Assembly (NCBI GenBank): GCA_002702065.1
Contig: NZXX01000010.1
Location: 1-64,000, forward strand
Direction: 5' to 3'
DNA length: 64,000 bases
DNA from: Anaerolineaceae bacterium
GTDB lineage: Bacteria > Chloroflexota > Anaerolineae > Aggregatilineales > Phototrophicaceae
Shown: in pieces, positions 1-8,799 of the stretch
Layout of the letters: every line of letters starts with the position of its first letter
How positions within the stretch are numbered: position 1 is the first letter of the stretch
Notes under the pieces: generated by a model
The model's input: the letters and a program-made list of their open reading frames with translations, nothing else
What the model was told of the DNA's origin: nothing
Database searches by the model: none
Position numbers and translations under genes: made by a program

Positions 1-157
1 ATGTTTCCGACACCGTGATTCTATCATATGGTCATGCTGCGATAGGGAGACCAAAAAATCAGCGAAAAGGCAATTGCACATGGACTGTGGCACGGCTCAT
101 AAATTCTTCACCACATCATTGATAGGGAAAGCACCAGCGCACCGGATTATGCTTTGT

Positions 158-970
158 CTAGCCCAGGGCCACATCGAGCGTCATCATCACCGCGAAGCCG
201 ATCATCACGCCCGCGGTTGCCAGATCAATGTGGCCCTCGCGGTAAGCCTCCGGAATCACATCCTCGACCACCACGAAGATCATCGCGCCTGCCGCAAAAC
301 TGAGCGCGTAGGGCAGGATCGGTCGGGCTGCCAGTACCGCTGCCGCACCAATCACCCCGGCGATGGGTTCCACCAGTGCCGATAACTGGCCGTAGACAAA
401 GCTTTTCATGCGCGACATACCTTCGCGGCGCAGGGGCATGGCCACCGCGATGCCTTCGGGGAAATTTTGCAGGCCGATGCCAATTGCCAGTGTCGCTGCC
501 CCGGCAATTGTGGCGGATTCGATGCCGCTGGCGACCGCGCCGAACGCGACCCCAACCGCCAGCCCTTCGGGGATATTGTGCAGCGTAATCGCCAGCCCCA
601 GCAGAACCGACCGTTCCCACGATGTTTTGATGCCTTCGCGTTCGCCGTTGGCTGCGCCCAGGTGCAAATGGGGCAGAATGAGATCGATCCCGCGCAGGCA
701 CACACCGCCCAGCAGAAAGCCGACCAGCGGCGGCAGCCAGGGGATCAGCCCCATTTGTTCGGACAGTGCAATCGCGGGGGAAAGCAGCGACCAGAAACTG
801 GCGGCGATCATGACACCCCCGGCAAAGCCCAGCAGGGTGTCGAGCAATTTCTGGTTGAATTTGATCGGGAGAAACACACTGGCTGCGCCGAGTGCCGTAA
901 CGCCCCATGTAAACAGAGTGGCGATCAGCGCCAGCAGCACGGGTGATACATCACCCAAATTTTCCAACAT
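158..970 (-). CDS. ZIP family metal cation transporter
   Basis: This is a 270-residue polytopic membrane protein of the ZIP (Zrt/Irt-like) family, which moves divalent cations such as Zn2+, Fe2+ or Mn2+ into the cytoplasm. The two hallmark helices are visible: HNIPEGLAVGVAFG in the middle and QNFPEGIAVAMPL about 45 residues later. Their His/Asn/Glu residues form the binuclear metal site. About eight hydrophobic segments span the length, which is normal for bacterial GufA/ZupT-like members. The start follows AGGCAGGATTTT, a plausible ribosome-binding site. A palindrome lies 28-45 nt upstream of the start codon and may be a metal-repressor operator. The substrate metal cannot be read from sequence. 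Confidence 0.93.
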   Translation of the reverse strand: MLENLGDVSPVLLALIATLFTWGVTALGAASVFLPIKFNQKLLDTLLGFAGGVMIAASFWSLLSPAIALSEQMGLIPWLPPLVGFLLGGVCLRGIDLILPHLHLGAANGEREGIKTSWERSVLLGLAITLHNIPEGLAVGVAFGAVASGIESATIAGAATLAIGIGLQNFPEGIAVAMPLRREGMSRMKSFVYGQLSALVEPIAGVIGAAAVLAARPILPYALSFAAGAMIFVVVEDVIPEAYREGHIDLATAGVMIGFAVMMTLDVALG

Positions 971-997
971 AAAATCCTGCCTCTCTATTTAGAGTAA

Positions 998-1015
998 GCT
1001 AAATAAGAATTTAGC
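998..1015. promoter_or_regulatory. Palindrome upstream of the ZIP gene, possible operator
   Basis: GCTAAAT-AAGA-ATTTAGC is a perfect 7-bp inverted repeat 28-45 nt upstream of the ZIP start codon. A related half-site (CTATTTAG) lies between it and the gene. Position and symmetry suit a dimeric metal-responsive repressor of the DtxR/MntR or Fur type, but it matches no consensus I know well. Confidence 0.35.
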
Positions 1016-1061
1016 ATATCCATTGTTGCCAGTAGGGTGAGGTTTGTCAGGTTCCTGCGGG

Positions 1062-1673
1062 TTATTTCGTATATGTCCGCATGATCTGGGCCACCGCCTG
1101 TGCGTCATCGCGGCTGGATTGTTCCAGCGCTGCGATCACGCCCTGCTGATCTTCCGGCGCTTTGTTCTGGCTCATCTTGAACTTGCCTTCCAGCCGGTCA
1201 ATCGGAATCTCGATGCCGACGATAGCCTTCAGCAGCGCGTCGGGAAACGCGGCGTCGATGTTGGCCAGTCCGCCGGGGCCTTCATGAAAATCGACCAGCG
1301 CGGTGACCAGTTGACGCAGGGCGTCGGGTTCGTGGATCAGGCATGGCTTGCCAGTGGCCTGCACCATCGCATAATTCCATGTCGGCACCACCGATGGCGG
1401 CGCATACCAGCGCGGCGAGATATAGCTGTGCGCCCCCTGAAAAATCACCAGTACGTCCTGGTCGGGGGACAGGCTTTTCCAGTGTGGATTGGCGCGCGCC
1501 ATATGGCCGACCAGTGTGCCTTGCGGGCCGCGATGCTCGTCAATCAGAAAGGGCAGGGGAGTCGCGTAAGGGGCCGGTGTTCCATTGCTGACCAGCGTAG
1601 CAAAATTATGCGCTCGCATCAGCGCGTGCAGTTTGGAGACATCGGTTTCTGCAAATGATGCCGGAATATACAT
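1062..1673 (-). CDS. FMN-binding negative transcriptional regulator, PaiB-like
   Basis: This 203-residue protein starts MYIPASFAETD, the typical opening of the PaiB/FMN-binding split-barrel family. The family continues through a region like ATPLPFLIDEHRG and GHMARANPHWKSL, both present here. In Bacillus, PaiB acts with PaiA in repressing sporulation and protease genes; in most bacteria the role is unproven and the fold may simply bind flavin or haem-like ligands. A PaiA-type acetyltransferase is not adjacent, so function cannot be assumed from the Bacillus case. Length is normal for the family and the gene stands alone on the minus strand. Confidence 0.85.
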   Translation of the reverse strand: MYIPASFAETDVSKLHALMRAHNFATLVSNGTPAPYATPLPFLIDEHRGPQGTLVGHMARANPHWKSLSPDQDVLVIFQGAHSYISPRWYAPPSVVPTWNYAMVQATGKPCLIHEPDALRQLVTALVDFHEGPGGLANIDAAFPDALLKAIVGIEIPIDRLEGKFKMSQNKAPEDQQGVIAALEQSSRDDAQAVAQIMRTYTK

Positions 1674-1901
1674 AATCAGTCCTCCGTCTACAGGGGTCCG
1701 CCTGTAGCAGCGCTTGGCAATATCCTCTGACCATTGACGCTGTTTTCAGACTAGCGGAAGTCTGGAACCAATCAAGCAGTCCATCAGTCCTTTGATGGAT
1801 TCGAACCTGTCCTTTTGTACATCACCAACCTGACCCCCTGCCAGATGTGCCGTGCAGCCTTTTCTGCGATAGTAGAACCAGTCAACCAGAGAGGATACGG
1901 C

Positions 1902-2090
1902 ATGTACACGAACTGGTATGCAAGCTGGCATCTGGCGCACGCTCAGGGGCGGGACTTGCGTCAGGCCGCGGACCGATATCGCCGGGCAAAGATGCTGCGA
2001 TGGGTGGCCGTACCGCTGCCGCAGGTGCCTGTGCCGGTGCTTAAAAAGGCGATTTCTCGGCGCTTGATCCCTAGAATGGCTAGTGTGTGA
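1902..2090 (+). CDS. Small hypothetical protein, 62 aa
   Basis: The ATG at 1902 sits 7 nt after GAGAGGAT, a good ribosome-binding site, which is why I prefer it to the ATG-less extension upstream. The product begins MYTNWYASWHLAHAQGRDL and is basic and aromatic-rich at the N-terminus, with no signal peptide or clear membrane helix. I do not recognise a family. It could be a short DNA- or membrane-associated peptide, or a chance open frame. Confidence 0.45.
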   Translation: MYTNWYASWHLAHAQGRDLRQAADRYRRAKMLRWVAVPLPQVPVPVLKKAISRRLIPRMASV

Positions 2091-2189
2091 CATTTGAGTG
2101 CCTGTGCGTATCCGGTCAACGGCTGATTCAGGTGCTTGTAGACAGGTCGGGCCATCGAGATGCCCGGTACCTGGACAGGGAGATGTATC

Positions 2190-2375
2190 ATGTTAGGGAA
2201 ACTGTTGCGTTCACTTTTCGGCGAGTCGCATTCTATGACGTCGGACGTTACACTGCATCAGTCGGGGCAGCTTGCCATGCTGTCGACGCGCGAACTGGAC
2301 CGGCGGCGCATGTACGAGCGTATGGTCGCGCATCAGCGTCTGTCCGAAATCGAAGAAAAAATGAGTCGGCGTTGA
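2190..2375 (+). CDS. Small hypothetical protein, 61 aa
   Basis: The start at 2190 is preceded by AGGGAG with about 7 nt spacing. The product begins MLGKLLRSLFGESHS and ends in a charged helix (LDRRRMYERMVAHQRLSEIEEKMSRR), so it is probably an amphipathic, largely helical peptide. No known family is recognised. It lies 104 nt before the Rieske gene on the same strand and could share its transcript. Confidence 0.5.
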   Translation: MLGKLLRSLFGESHSMTSDVTLHQSGQLAMLSTRELDRRRMYERMVAHQRLSEIEEKMSRR

Positions 2376-2479
2376 GCGATGAACGCGAGTAAGGGGCATA
2401 GGGATTGGCCTGTGCCCTTGCTCCCATCGTCGTGATAGGCATCAGAAAAAGAAACATTCATTCGAGAGGAGCTTTTAAG

Positions 2480-4201
2480 ATGGTTGCCACAACCGAGACC
2501 TTTATTCGCGTCGCTGATCTGGCGGAACTTCAGCAAACCAACTGTCTGACCGTGCAGGCCAACGGGCACACGCTGGTGTTGTTTGACTATGGCGACAAGA
2601 TTTATGCCGTCGATAACCGCTGCCCGCACATGGGTTTTCCGCTGGATCGCGGTACGGTCAAGGATGGCATCCTGACCTGTCACTGGCACCATGCCCGCTT
2701 CGATCTCGCCAGCGGCGGCACATTTGACCAGTGGGCGGACGATATTCCGGCATTCCCGACGCAGGTGCGCGACGGCGGCGTATGGGTGGATTTATCCCCA
2801 CAGGGCGACGCGAAAGACCGCCATCGCGGGCGCTTGCAGGTTGGGCTGGAGCGCAATATCTCGCTGGTGATCGCCAAAGCGGCGCTGGTGCTGCTGGATG
2901 ACGGCGGCAATGCGGTCGAACCGTTCCGCGTCGGGCTGGAATTTGGTGCCCGTTACCGTGAAACCGGCTGGGGGCAGGGTCTGACTATCCTCACCTGTCT
3001 GATGAACATGATGCCGCATCTGGACCCCGAAGATCGCCCACGCGGCCTGTATCATGGCCTGACCGCTGTCGCCAGCGAAACCGCCGGCAACGCACCCCGT
3101 TTTGGCATCAAGCCGCTGCCGACGCTCTCGGCGGATATTCCCACGCTCAAACTCTGGCTGCGCCAGTTTATCGAAGTGCGCGACGACGAAGGGGCAGAAC
3201 GCTGCATCGTCTCGGCACTGCGGGCCGGGGCCACGCCGGAACAAATGGCGGATATGCTCTTTGCCGCCGTCACGGATCATCGCTATATCCAGATCGGCCA
3301 CCCGGCGGATTTCACCAACAAGGCCTTCGAGGCGCTTGATCTGGCCGGATGGGAATACGCCGAACCGGTGCTGACCAGTCTGGTGCGCGGCTATGCGATG
3401 GCGAACCGCATGGAAGAATCAAACGCGTGGCGCAACCCGATTGATCTGATCGACATCCTGGACAGGGCGTTTGCGGCGCTGCCGGATGGGCTGGCGACCG
3501 AGCGCGGCGGCTGGAATGGACGTGATGCGCTGGTGAACACGCTTCTGGAAGATGATCCGCAGGCCAGTGTTGATGCCCTGCTGGATGCGCTGCGGGCCGG
3601 GGCGACAGCGGTTGAACTGGCGTCGACCGTATCGTATGCAGCGGCGCTGCGCATTGCCCGTTTCCACACCAGCAACGAATTTGGCGACTGGGATACGGCG
3701 CTGCACACCTTCACCTTCGCCAACGCCATCGAGCAAGGCTTGCGGCGGGCGCCATCTGCCGAACTGCTGCGCGGTGTGTTCGATGCCGCCATGAGCATCT
3801 ATCTGGATCGCTTCCTGAATATTCCCCCGGCGCGTTTGCCACAGCCCAACGGTGCATCACCCGCGCTGGATGACCTGCCCGAACTGCTGAACAACCAGCA
3901 GCAGGTCAACGAAGCCGGGCGGTTGGTGGCACATTCCTTGTATGCCGGTGCGGACCCGGCGCGTCTGCTGGCGATGCTGGGCAAGCTGCTGCTGCGCGAG
4001 GACCGTGACTTCCACACTATTCAGTGTGTCGAGGCGGCTTTCCGCCAGTATCAACTGCTGGGGCCGGGCGAGGCCGGGACGCACGTGCTGGTCGCCGCTG
4101 CCCGCTATCTGGCGGCACATGCCCCGACGATGCGCGCGCAGGGCCAGACCTTCCAGATCGCCCGCCGCCTGCACCGGGGCGAAAACCTGTTTGAGGGCTA
4201 A
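2480..4201 (+). CDS. Rieske [2Fe-2S] protein with long helical C-terminal domain
   Basis: The first 110 residues are a Rieske ferredoxin domain. Cys48-x-His50 and Cys67-x2-His70 are the four cluster ligands (NRCPHMGFPLDRG, LTCHWHHARFDLASGG). The remaining roughly 460 residues are Ala/Leu-rich and helical, with repeated segments such as LRAGATPEQMADML, LRAGATAVELASTV and LYAGADPARLLAML, so this part is probably a helical-repeat domain. I do not know its function. It is not the catalytic domain of a ring-hydroxylating oxygenase, because no mononuclear iron motif is visible. The start at 2480 follows GAGAGGAG with 9 nt spacing; the open frame upstream of it lacks a ribosome-binding site. A strong terminator follows the gene. 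Confidence 0.8.
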   Translation: MVATTETFIRVADLAELQQTNCLTVQANGHTLVLFDYGDKIYAVDNRCPHMGFPLDRGTVKDGILTCHWHHARFDLASGGTFDQWADDIPAFPTQVRDGGVWVDLSPQGDAKDRHRGRLQVGLERNISLVIAKAALVLLDDGGNAVEPFRVGLEFGARYRETGWGQGLTILTCLMNMMPHLDPEDRPRGLYHGLTAVASETAGNAPRFGIKPLPTLSADIPTLKLWLRQFIEVRDDEGAERCIVSALRAGATPEQMADMLFAAVTDHRYIQIGHPADFTNKAFEALDLAGWEYAEPVLTSLVRGYAMANRMEESNAWRNPIDLIDILDRAFAALPDGLATERGGWNGRDALVNTLLEDDPQASVDALLDALRAGATAVELASTVSYAAALRIARFHTSNEFGDWDTALHTFTFANAIEQGLRRAPSAELLRGVFDAAMSIYLDRFLNIPPARLPQPNGASPALDDLPELLNNQQQVNEAGRLVAHSLYAGADPARLLAMLGKLLLREDRDFHTIQCVEAAFRQYQLLGPGEAGTHVLVAAARYLAAHAPTMRAQGQTFQIARRLHRGENLFEG

Positions 4202-4231
4202 ATGCTATCTGCTTTGAGATGACTTTTGCAG

Positions 4232-4261
4232 GGGCGACGCACAGGTCGCCCTTTTGTTTTT
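4232..4261 (+). terminator. Rho-independent terminator after the Rieske gene
   Basis: GGGCGAC-loop-GTCGCCC is a 7-bp perfect stem with a 6-nt loop, followed directly by TTTTGTTTTT. Confidence 0.85.
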
Positions 4262-4343
4262 CCCCTGTTTCGCCCATGCCTCATTGATAATCCCATACGA
4301 CGAGAGGGCGGCTTGCTGGCCTGCTGTGCCCGCTGGTAAACTG

Positions 4344-5459
4344 ATGAAATCCGAAACGAATAGACAGGTTAATCACTTGTTCAAGTGGAAACATTGGGTC
4401 CTACTGATCTTGCTGCTTGCGGGCATCGGCTTTCCGGTGATGGCACAGACGCCCGATGCGCCGGTGCAGGTCGTGGTGCGGGAATTGCACCCCTTTGTCA
4501 TGCTGGATGAGGGTGAATTCTCCGGTTTCAGCATCGACCTGTGGCGTGCGATTGCCAGCCAGGCCGAGATGGATTACGAGTTTGTGGTGGTCGATACCAT
4601 TGGCGAGCAGCTTCAGGCTGTCGAGTCGGGTCAGGCCGATCTGGCAATCGGGGGAATCAGCATAACCGGCGAACGCGAAGAATTTCTGGATTTTTCTTAC
4701 TCGTACTTTGAATCTGGCATGCAGATCATGACTCGCGACGAGCCAGCCCTGCCGCTGCGCGAACTGCTGGCCGCCATGTTTTCACCGGTGCTGCTGGAAC
4801 TGCTCGGCATCATGCTGGTGTTTATTCTGGTGATTGCGCATATCTTCTGGCTGATCGAACGACAGCACGATTCAGATTTTCCCCGCGCCTATTTTTCCGG
4901 CATGCTCGAAGCGATCTGGTGGTCGGTCGTCACCGTGACGACAGTTGGCTATGGCGATCGTACACCCCGCGGGCCATTTGGTCGGCTGCTGGCGATCATG
5001 TGGATGTTTCTGGGGTTGGTGCTGGTTGCAAATTTCACCGCTGGTGTGACATCGGTGCTGACTATCCAGCGGTTGGAACAGCGCATACTGGTCCTTAATG
5101 ATCTTTCCGGCAGGCGGATTGCGACTGTCAGCGACAGCAGCGCGGATACGTATTTGCAGGAACGGCGGATCAATGCCCGCCGGATTGAATCCATTGATGA
5201 AGCGTTTGCGATGCTGGTGGATGATCAGATCGACGCCATTGTTTATGATGCGCCAGTCCTGAACTACTACGCCGCCAATCAGGGGCAAGGCATTGTCCAG
5301 GTGATTGGCCCACTGCTGGAAGCCGAGATGTACGCCATCGCCCTGCCCAGCGACAGCCCGCTGCGCGAGCCGATCAACAAGGCCCTGCTGGCAGTTATGG
5401 AGGGTGGTCAGTACAATCAGGTTCGGCAAACTTGGTTCGGTTCGGAAGAAAACGGGTAG
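4344..5459 (+). CDS. GluR0-like ionotropic glutamate receptor (K+-type pore)
   Basis: This 371-residue protein has the architecture of prokaryotic glutamate receptors. It has a signal or membrane segment (about 14-35), the first lobe of a periplasmic amino-acid-binding domain (about 40-140), a transmembrane helix, a pore loop with the potassium-channel filter TTVGYGD (Thr200-Val201-Gly202-Tyr203-Gly204-Asp205), a second helix, then the second ligand lobe. ITGEREEFLDFS carries the Arg that contacts the ligand alpha-carboxylate in iGluRs. DAIVYDAPVLNYY supplies the acidic residue expected in lobe 2. Known GluR0 opens a K+-selective pore on glutamate binding; the ligand here is unknown. The ATG at 4344 is chosen because the signal segment follows directly; the open frame extends to 4254. 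The amylosucrase gene starts 26 nt downstream. Confidence 0.88.
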   Translation: MKSETNRQVNHLFKWKHWVLLILLLAGIGFPVMAQTPDAPVQVVVRELHPFVMLDEGEFSGFSIDLWRAIASQAEMDYEFVVVDTIGEQLQAVESGQADLAIGGISITGEREEFLDFSYSYFESGMQIMTRDEPALPLRELLAAMFSPVLLELLGIMLVFILVIAHIFWLIERQHDSDFPRAYFSGMLEAIWWSVVTVTTVGYGDRTPRGPFGRLLAIMWMFLGLVLVANFTAGVTSVLTIQRLEQRILVLNDLSGRRIATVSDSSADTYLQERRINARRIESIDEAFAMLVDDQIDAIVYDAPVLNYYAANQGQGIVQVIGPLLEAEMYAIALPSDSPLREPINKALLAVMEGGQYNQVRQTWFGSEENG

Positions 5460-5484
5460 CCGCTATGCAAGGAAAATATGGTTG

Positions 5485-7428
5485 ATGCTTTCCCCTGAAC
5501 AATTGACCCACGAGGCGGGCAAAACGCTCCGCCGGCTGCTGCCCCGGCTGGATTCTGTCAAGCTGAAAAAGCGTGAGCGTGCCGTGCTGGTGCAGCGGCT
5601 GGAAGACCAGTTCCCCCGCGCTTTCGCGTTGCTCTATGCCCTATACGGCGATCAATATGACTTCTACTATCATGTGCAGCAGACCTTCGACGCGGTGGTT
5701 CGGCTGTACCAGCAGCGCCCGGCAGCGCTTAAAGAGCTGGATGCGCAGCGCGAGTCGGATCCGGCGTGGTTCCAGGGGGAGCGCATGGTCGGCGGCGTAT
5801 GTTATGTCGATCTGTTTGCCGGGGATTTACAGGGCATCCGCGATAAAATGCCGTACTTCGAGGAACTCGGCCTGACATATTTGCATCTGATGCCGCTGTT
5901 TGCCGTGCCGGAAGGCAAGAGCGATGGCGGTTACGCAGTCAGCGATTTTCGCACGGTCAACCCGGCGCTGGGCACGATGGCACAACTGGCGGATCTCGCG
6001 GCGGACCTGCGCGCACGGGGCATCAGCCTGGTGCTCGACTTTGTCTTTAACCACACCTCAGACGAACATGTCTGGGCGAAGAAGGCGCTGGCAGGCGATG
6101 CGGATTATCAGGACTTCTACCGCATGTTTCCCGACCGCGCCCTGCCAGATCAGTACAGCCGCCACCTGCGCGAAATCTTCCCGGAACAATCGCCGGGCAG
6201 CTTTACCTGGAACGCTACCCTGGGCAAATGGGTCTGGACGACGTTCAACCATTTTCAGTGGGATCTGAATTACGCCAACCCCGCTGTGTTCACCGCCATG
6301 CTGGAAGAAATGCTGTTTCTGGCAAATCAAGGCGTCGAGGTGCTGCGGCTGGATGCGGTGGCGTTTGTCTGGAAGCAGTTGGGCACAACCTGCGAAAATC
6401 TGCCGCAGGCGCACCAGATCATACAGGCATATAACGCACTGGTTCGCATCGCCGCCCCGGCCATGATCTTCAAGTCAGAGGCCATTGTTCACCCGGATAA
6501 CGTCGCCAGCTACATCAGCAGCGATGAATGCCCCATCTCCTACAACCCGACGATGATGGCCCTGTTGTGGGAAGCGCTGGCAACCCGCGAGGTCAGGCTG
6601 CTGCGCCACTCGATGAGCAAACGCTTCGAGATCGCGCCGGACTGCGCGTGGGTGAATTATGTCCGCGTGCATGATGACATCGGCTGGAGCTTTGCCGACG
6701 AAGACGCCGCCGAAATCGGCATCAACGGCTTCGATCATCGCCAGTTTCTGAACCAGTTCTATACCGGGCAATTCCCCGGTAGCTTTGCGACCGGCGTGCC
6801 GTTCAACTTCAACCCGATCACGCGCGATATGCGCATCTGTGGCATGGGGGCGTCGCTGGCCGGGCTGGAGCAGGGGATCGCGCAGGAGAATGCCACTTAC
6901 ATCGAACATGCAATCCGCCGCGTGTTGCTGATCCACAGCGTCATCCTCAGCGCAGGTGGCATCCCGCTGATCTATCTGGGGGATGAGATCGCCACGCGCA
7001 ATGATTACCGCTACCACGACGTCCCCCAAAAAGCCGATGACAACCGCTGGGTACATCGTCCGGCGTTCGACTGGGCGCGCGCCGACAAGCGCCACGATGC
7101 CAGCACGCTGGAAGGCCGTGTGTTCCAGCCGTTGCAGCGCCTGATTCAGATCCGCAAGTCGAATCCGGTTTTCGCGGGCAACCGTACCCTGTTCTTCGAC
7201 ACGGGCAATGCGCATGTGCTGGGCTATGTCCACAACCGGCAGCTGCTGGCGCTGGCGAACTTCTCCGACTTTGAGCAGACGGTCAGCCGTGCGGTGCTGG
7301 ATGTCTACTGGCCGACCGCCGGGGGCGCGGTTGATCTGGTGACAGGCACAGCGCTGGCCGCTGGCGATGTGCGCTTGCAGCCGTATCAGTTTGTGTGGCT
7401 CGTTGCAGGAGACACAGACGCTTCATAA
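5485..7428 (+). CDS. Amylosucrase (GH13_4)
   Basis: This 647-residue GH13 enzyme matches amylosucrase, which polymerises the glucosyl unit of sucrose into alpha-1,4-glucan with release of fructose (EC 2.4.1.4). The sequence MVGGVCYVDLFAGDL...GLTYLHLMPLF and NLPQAHQIIQAYNAL are nearly diagnostic of the subfamily. The catalytic nucleophile is Asp290 (LRLDAVAFVWK), the acid/base Glu332 (KSEAIVHP), and the third carboxylate Asp397 (VHDDIGW). All three are offset by four from the Neisseria polysaccharea enzyme (286, 328, 393). No signal peptide is seen, so it acts in the cytoplasm. The start at 5485 lies 11 nt after AGGA; the frame continues upstream into the channel gene but without support. Confidence 0.93.
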   Translation: MLSPEQLTHEAGKTLRRLLPRLDSVKLKKRERAVLVQRLEDQFPRAFALLYALYGDQYDFYYHVQQTFDAVVRLYQQRPAALKELDAQRESDPAWFQGERMVGGVCYVDLFAGDLQGIRDKMPYFEELGLTYLHLMPLFAVPEGKSDGGYAVSDFRTVNPALGTMAQLADLAADLRARGISLVLDFVFNHTSDEHVWAKKALAGDADYQDFYRMFPDRALPDQYSRHLREIFPEQSPGSFTWNATLGKWVWTTFNHFQWDLNYANPAVFTAMLEEMLFLANQGVEVLRLDAVAFVWKQLGTTCENLPQAHQIIQAYNALVRIAAPAMIFKSEAIVHPDNVASYISSDECPISYNPTMMALLWEALATREVRLLRHSMSKRFEIAPDCAWVNYVRVHDDIGWSFADEDAAEIGINGFDHRQFLNQFYTGQFPGSFATGVPFNFNPITRDMRICGMGASLAGLEQGIAQENATYIEHAIRRVLLIHSVILSAGGIPLIYLGDEIATRNDYRYHDVPQKADDNRWVHRPAFDWARADKRHDASTLEGRVFQPLQRLIQIRKSNPVFAGNRTLFFDTGNAHVLGYVHNRQLLALANFSDFEQTVSRAVLDVYWPTAGGAVDLVTGTALAAGDVRLQPYQFVWLVAGDTDAS

Positions 7429-7526
7429 CAGTGGACCCGGTTCAGGTTTGCCATTTTGTACAATACAAGCGCCTGTGATTAGGCTAGGATACTCATGTTC
7501 ACGCATACCAAATGCAGGAGTATCCC

Positions 7527-8003
7527 ATGCAGAAAATTACCCCCTTTCTCTGGTTTGATGACAACGCCGAAGACGCGATTAATTTTTATACCTCGATCTT
7601 CGAAGATTCCGAGGTGTTCAATATCAGCCGCTACCCCGAAGGTGCGCCGATGCCTGCCGGGACGCTGATGTCTGCCACCTTCCGGCTGGAAGATCAGGCA
7701 TTCATGGTGTTGAACGCCGGGCCGCAGTTCAAATTTACCGAGGCGATTTCGTTCTACGTCAACTGCGAAACGCAGGCCGAAGTCGATGACCTGTGGGCGA
7801 AGCTGACCGCTGATGGTGGTGAGGAAGCGCCATGTGGCTGGTTGAAAGACAAATTTGGCCTGTCGTGGCAGATAATCCCCAAAGCGCTGGGCGAAATGCT
7901 GGCCGACCCGGACCCTGCCAAAGCCGGGCGTGTGATGCAGGCCATGCTGCAAATGCACAAAATCGAAGTCAGCAAGCTGAAGGCAGCCTACGATCAGGCG
8001 TGA
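7527..8003 (+). CDS. VOC family protein (PhnB-like)
   Basis: The 158-residue product begins MQKITPFLWFDDNAEDAINFY and contains FKFTEAISFYVNCETQAEVDDLWAKL and GWLKDKFGLSWQIIP, the pattern of the PhnB / 3-demethylubiquinone-methyltransferase-like branch of the vicinal oxygen chelate superfamily. Members bind a metal or small ligand in a paired beta-alpha-beta fold; most, including this one, have no proven substrate. The ATG at 7527 has AGGAG 7 nt upstream; an ATG 15 nt earlier overlaps that site and is less likely. Confidence 0.9.
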   Translation: MQKITPFLWFDDNAEDAINFYTSIFEDSEVFNISRYPEGAPMPAGTLMSATFRLEDQAFMVLNAGPQFKFTEAISFYVNCETQAEVDDLWAKLTADGGEEAPCGWLKDKFGLSWQIIPKALGEMLADPDPAKAGRVMQAMLQMHKIEVSKLKAAYDQA

Positions 8004-8017
8004 TGCGAAATTCTGCG

Positions 8018-8140
8018 GGGGCAGTCAACATATCTGCCCCTCTCGCTCGTCTGCACGGTGGCTTCAATCCCATAGAGGTATAAGTCGCAAAATCAATGAC
8101 ACCTGACCTTGATCCCATCAAATACGGTTTTCCTGATGGG
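8018..8140. terminator. Two hairpins between convergent genes
   Basis: GGGGCAG/CTGCCCC (8018-8040) and CCCATCA/TGATGGG (8114-8140) are perfect 7-bp stems between the convergent VOC and DinB-like genes. Neither has a long U-tract, so they are possible rather than certain terminators. Confidence 0.4.
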
Positions 8141-8157
8141 CTAACCTGCTGTACCGC

Positions 8158-8664
8158 TCATTTCACAATGGCATCCATCCAGGGCATATGCTCGGCATAG
8201 TGTTCATACGTATCGCCCACCAGCCAGCCGATGACCGGGCGGTCCTGCGGGGAATCGGGCTGGTAGTGTGAGTAGGGTTTGTACAGGTCTTCTTCGGGCA
8301 GGGCTTCGATGGTATCCGACAGGCGTTGATGCACATCGGCGTGGCGTTGCAGCACATCCGCCAGCGGCATGTCCTTGTGATTTTGCTGGATGACAGCGTT
8401 CATACGATCAAAGTCACGGCTGTTCCATGTTTCGTCATCCAGCCCCATCGATGCGCGGCGTGATTGTTTCGCCTGCAGCGCGTTCATACTGTCTTCCCAT
8501 ATTGCCAGATGAATCAGGTGGTCCTTGACGGTCCAGCCTGCGGCGTCGGTTGGGCCAGTCATCTGCGCTTCGGTCAGCGACCGGATATACGTTTGCAGCG
8601 CGCTCCAGCCGGTTTGCATCTTTTGCAGCAGTTCACTTTTGCTGATCTTGCTCTCGTCCGTCAT
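8158..8664 (-). CDS. DinB/ClbS-like four-helix-bundle protein
   Basis: This 168-residue protein contains AAGWTVKDHLIHLAIWEDSMNAL, DVLQRHADVHQRLSDTIEALPEEDL and VGDTYEHYAEHMPWMDAIV. These fit the ClbS/DfsB and DinB superfamily of four-helix bundles with a possible His metal site (KDHLIHL and the YEHYAEH segment). ClbS itself hydrolyses the cyclopropane warhead of colibactin, while most relatives are uncharacterised detoxification or thiol-transferase proteins. It is an isolated gene on the minus strand and its substrate is unknown. Confidence 0.8.
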   Translation of the reverse strand: MTDESKISKSELLQKMQTGWSALQTYIRSLTEAQMTGPTDAAGWTVKDHLIHLAIWEDSMNALQAKQSRRASMGLDDETWNSRDFDRMNAVIQQNHKDMPLADVLQRHADVHQRLSDTIEALPEEDLYKPYSHYQPDSPQDRPVIGWLVGDTYEHYAEHMPWMDAIVK

Positions 8665-8799
8665 GATTCACTCACCCATTGCAGTTTCTCTACCATTGAT
8701 TTTAGTACAGATGTTCAAAATCAACGAGTATTTGGGCACTTCTGATTTTGTCGCTTCGGTGGTAGTATTGCGCTGGTATGCGTTGAGTCAGGAACCCCT

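Noticed and set aside
4254..4343. Upstream extension of the GluR0-like receptor from 4254
   Set aside because: It overlaps the terminator of the Rieske gene, has no ribosome-binding site, and would put 30 residues before the signal segment.
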